Positions 4,920-5,780 of a stretch of DNA of 5,780 nucleotides are shown here, one piece after another. Source of the DNA: an uncultured Ruminococcus sp. (lineage in GTDB: Bacteria > Bacillota > Clostridia > Oscillospirales > Acutalibacteraceae); the NCBI GenBank assembly GCA_902773245.1, contig CACYDY010000286.1, positions 1-5,780 of the forward strand. The letters run 5' to 3'. The position numbers and the translations under genes are program-made. The notes beneath the pieces were generated by a model that was not told where the DNA came from, made no database searches, and saw only the letters and a program-made list of their open reading frames with translations. Each line of letters opens with the position of its first letter. Within the stretch, counting starts at the first letter, position 1.

Positions 4920-5780
4920 TTACTTTTCTTTACCGATCGTGGAATTATCAATAAGACCTACACTGTAACGGAGAACAGACAAGCTGTCTGCGCTGTCTAC
5001 AGAATTGTCGTTGTTAACGTCTGCAAGACCGAGCTGTGTATTGTCGAATTTCTCAAGATCAACTGAATATCTGAGAATTGAAAGCGCATCGGCAGATGTA
5101 AGACTTTCATCACCGTCAACATCGCCTACAATGCCATGACTGTTGTTGAAAATCTCAAATTCCTTGGTGATCGATCCGGAGTAATTGCCCATACCGTTGA
5201 TAGTAACGGTTGCTTTTCCTATTTTATTATTGTTAGAGTAGCTGAGCTTGTAGTCAGTATCTTCTTTAAGTGTAACACCATCGCACTTAACGGTAACACT
5301 TGGTGTCGAAGGAACGTCTTTGTCATAAGCTTGCTTTTTAATGTCTGCAACTGTAACTCCGTCGCTTGAAAGTGCTCTTGACGTAATTGAGAATTTAACA
5401 CTCTTTGACTCGCCGTAACCTTTAATACCTGTGATAACGATTTCAGCAGAGGAAGTGATCTTGTCGTTTTCATTATAGCTCAGAGTATAGTCAACGCCCT
5501 CTTCAAGGGTAGTTGTTCCGTCAACTGTCAATACCGGCTTAGGCTGAACGCCGCCCTTAGCAGGAGAATATGCAAATGATGTCTGAACGGTAACATTTGC
5601 ATCGTTAATATCACGATAGTTTGTTTTCGGAATAGCTTTTTCTACCGTCATTCCGCATTGAGTACACTTTCCTCTGAGAGTACCGTCTTCTTTGAATGTC
5701 GGCTTCTTTACAACGGTAGTATCCTGAAGTTCCTCATGGTTACAATAAATACTGAATGTTTTTGTAATTGTACCCGAATA
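4920..5780 (-). CDS. Secreted repeat protein with C-terminal type I dockerin (partial, N-terminus beyond window)
   Basis: The frame stays open to the window edge, giving the last 286 residues; the internal Met at 5651 is not the start. From the visible N-terminal side: YSGTITKTFSI (1-11), the last strand of a preceding repeat; a cysteine module with CNH (13-15) and CTQC (39-42) around TTVVKKPTFKEDGT, a pattern seen in clostridial surface proteins; then two beta-rich repeats (about 61-132 and 136-210) sharing the scheme P-x-V-x-V-x-x-D-G-x-x-L-x-x-x-x-D-Y-x-L-S-Y, then a G-x-G/Y and F-x-I strand, as in bacterial Ig-like/MBG-type modules. A type I dockerin follows (about 219-276): calcium loops DVDGDESLTSAD (220-231) and DVNNDNSVDSAD (254-265), each leading into a helix (ALSILRYSV and SLSVLRYSV). 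Dockerins bind cohesins on scaffoldins or cell-surface anchors, so this protein is exported and probably part of a multi-protein surface complex. Any catalytic or binding domain would lie outside the window. A hairpin follows the gene. Confidence 0.93.
   Translation of the reverse strand, partial: YSGTITKTFSIYCNHEELQDTTVVKKPTFKEDGTLRGKCTQCGMTVEKAIPKTNYRDINDANVTVQTSFAYSPAKGGVQPKPVLTVDGTTTLEEGVDYTLSYNENDKITSSAEIVITGIKGYGESKSVKFSITSRALSSDGVTVADIKKQAYDKDVPSTPSVTVKCDGVTLKEDTDYKLSYSNNNKIGKATVTINGMGNYSGSITKEFEIFNNSHGIVGDVDGDESLTSADALSILRYSVDLEKFDNTQLGLADVNNDNSVDSADSLSVLRYSVGLIDNSTIGKEK

Noticed and set aside
5219..5473. Minus-strand 84-codon frame inside the dockerin-protein gene
   Set aside because: Overlaps the real coding frame on the same strand in another phase and has a low-complexity Leu/Ser/Gln composition; a shadow.

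Overview
The window looks like a chromosomal stretch from a low-to-moderate GC Gram-positive anaerobe, most likely a gut or rumen Ruminococcus-type member of the Clostridia. The evidence is strong AGGAGG-like ribosome binding sites, sigma-A promoters with extended -10 elements, a clostridial-style PcrA/UvrD helicase, a TIGR04086-type membrane protein, and a secreted protein ending in a type I dockerin. Species-level assignment is inference.

Layout. Positions 1-135 are the 3' end of a plus-strand gene whose last residues resemble the end of a histidine-kinase ATPase domain. A well-formed promoter (177-205) then drives a six-helix membrane protein of the YjdF/DUF2238 type (289-1146). Next is a complete UvrD-family DNA helicase, PcrA-like (1328-3703), with every helicase motif and the C-terminal Tudor-like domain. 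A second well-formed promoter (3794-3822), overlapped by a 15-bp-arm inverted repeat that looks like an operator, drives an unrecognised 90-residue two-helix membrane protein (3877-4149). A strong bidirectional terminator (4258-4288) separates the plus-strand genes from two minus-strand genes: a four-helix TIGR04086/DUF3792-type membrane protein (4309-4731, TTG start) and the C-terminal 286 residues of a secreted, repeat-containing dockerin protein (4920-5780, running off the window).

The genes do not form one pathway. Most appear to be single transcription units, with 140-190 bp gaps and their own promoters or terminators. The helicase is a housekeeping genome-maintenance gene; the three small or medium membrane proteins have no assigned function; the dockerin protein belongs to the extracellular, possibly cellulosome-related, surface machinery. 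The most notable unexplained structure is regulatory. The motif GTCTATTG/CAATAGAC occurs as paired inverted copies at both clear plus-strand promoters, those of the YjdF-like protein and the 90-residue protein, which suggests but does not prove a shared regulator. I see no mobile element, CRISPR array, tRNA or rRNA. No stretch longer than about 200 bases lacks a gene.
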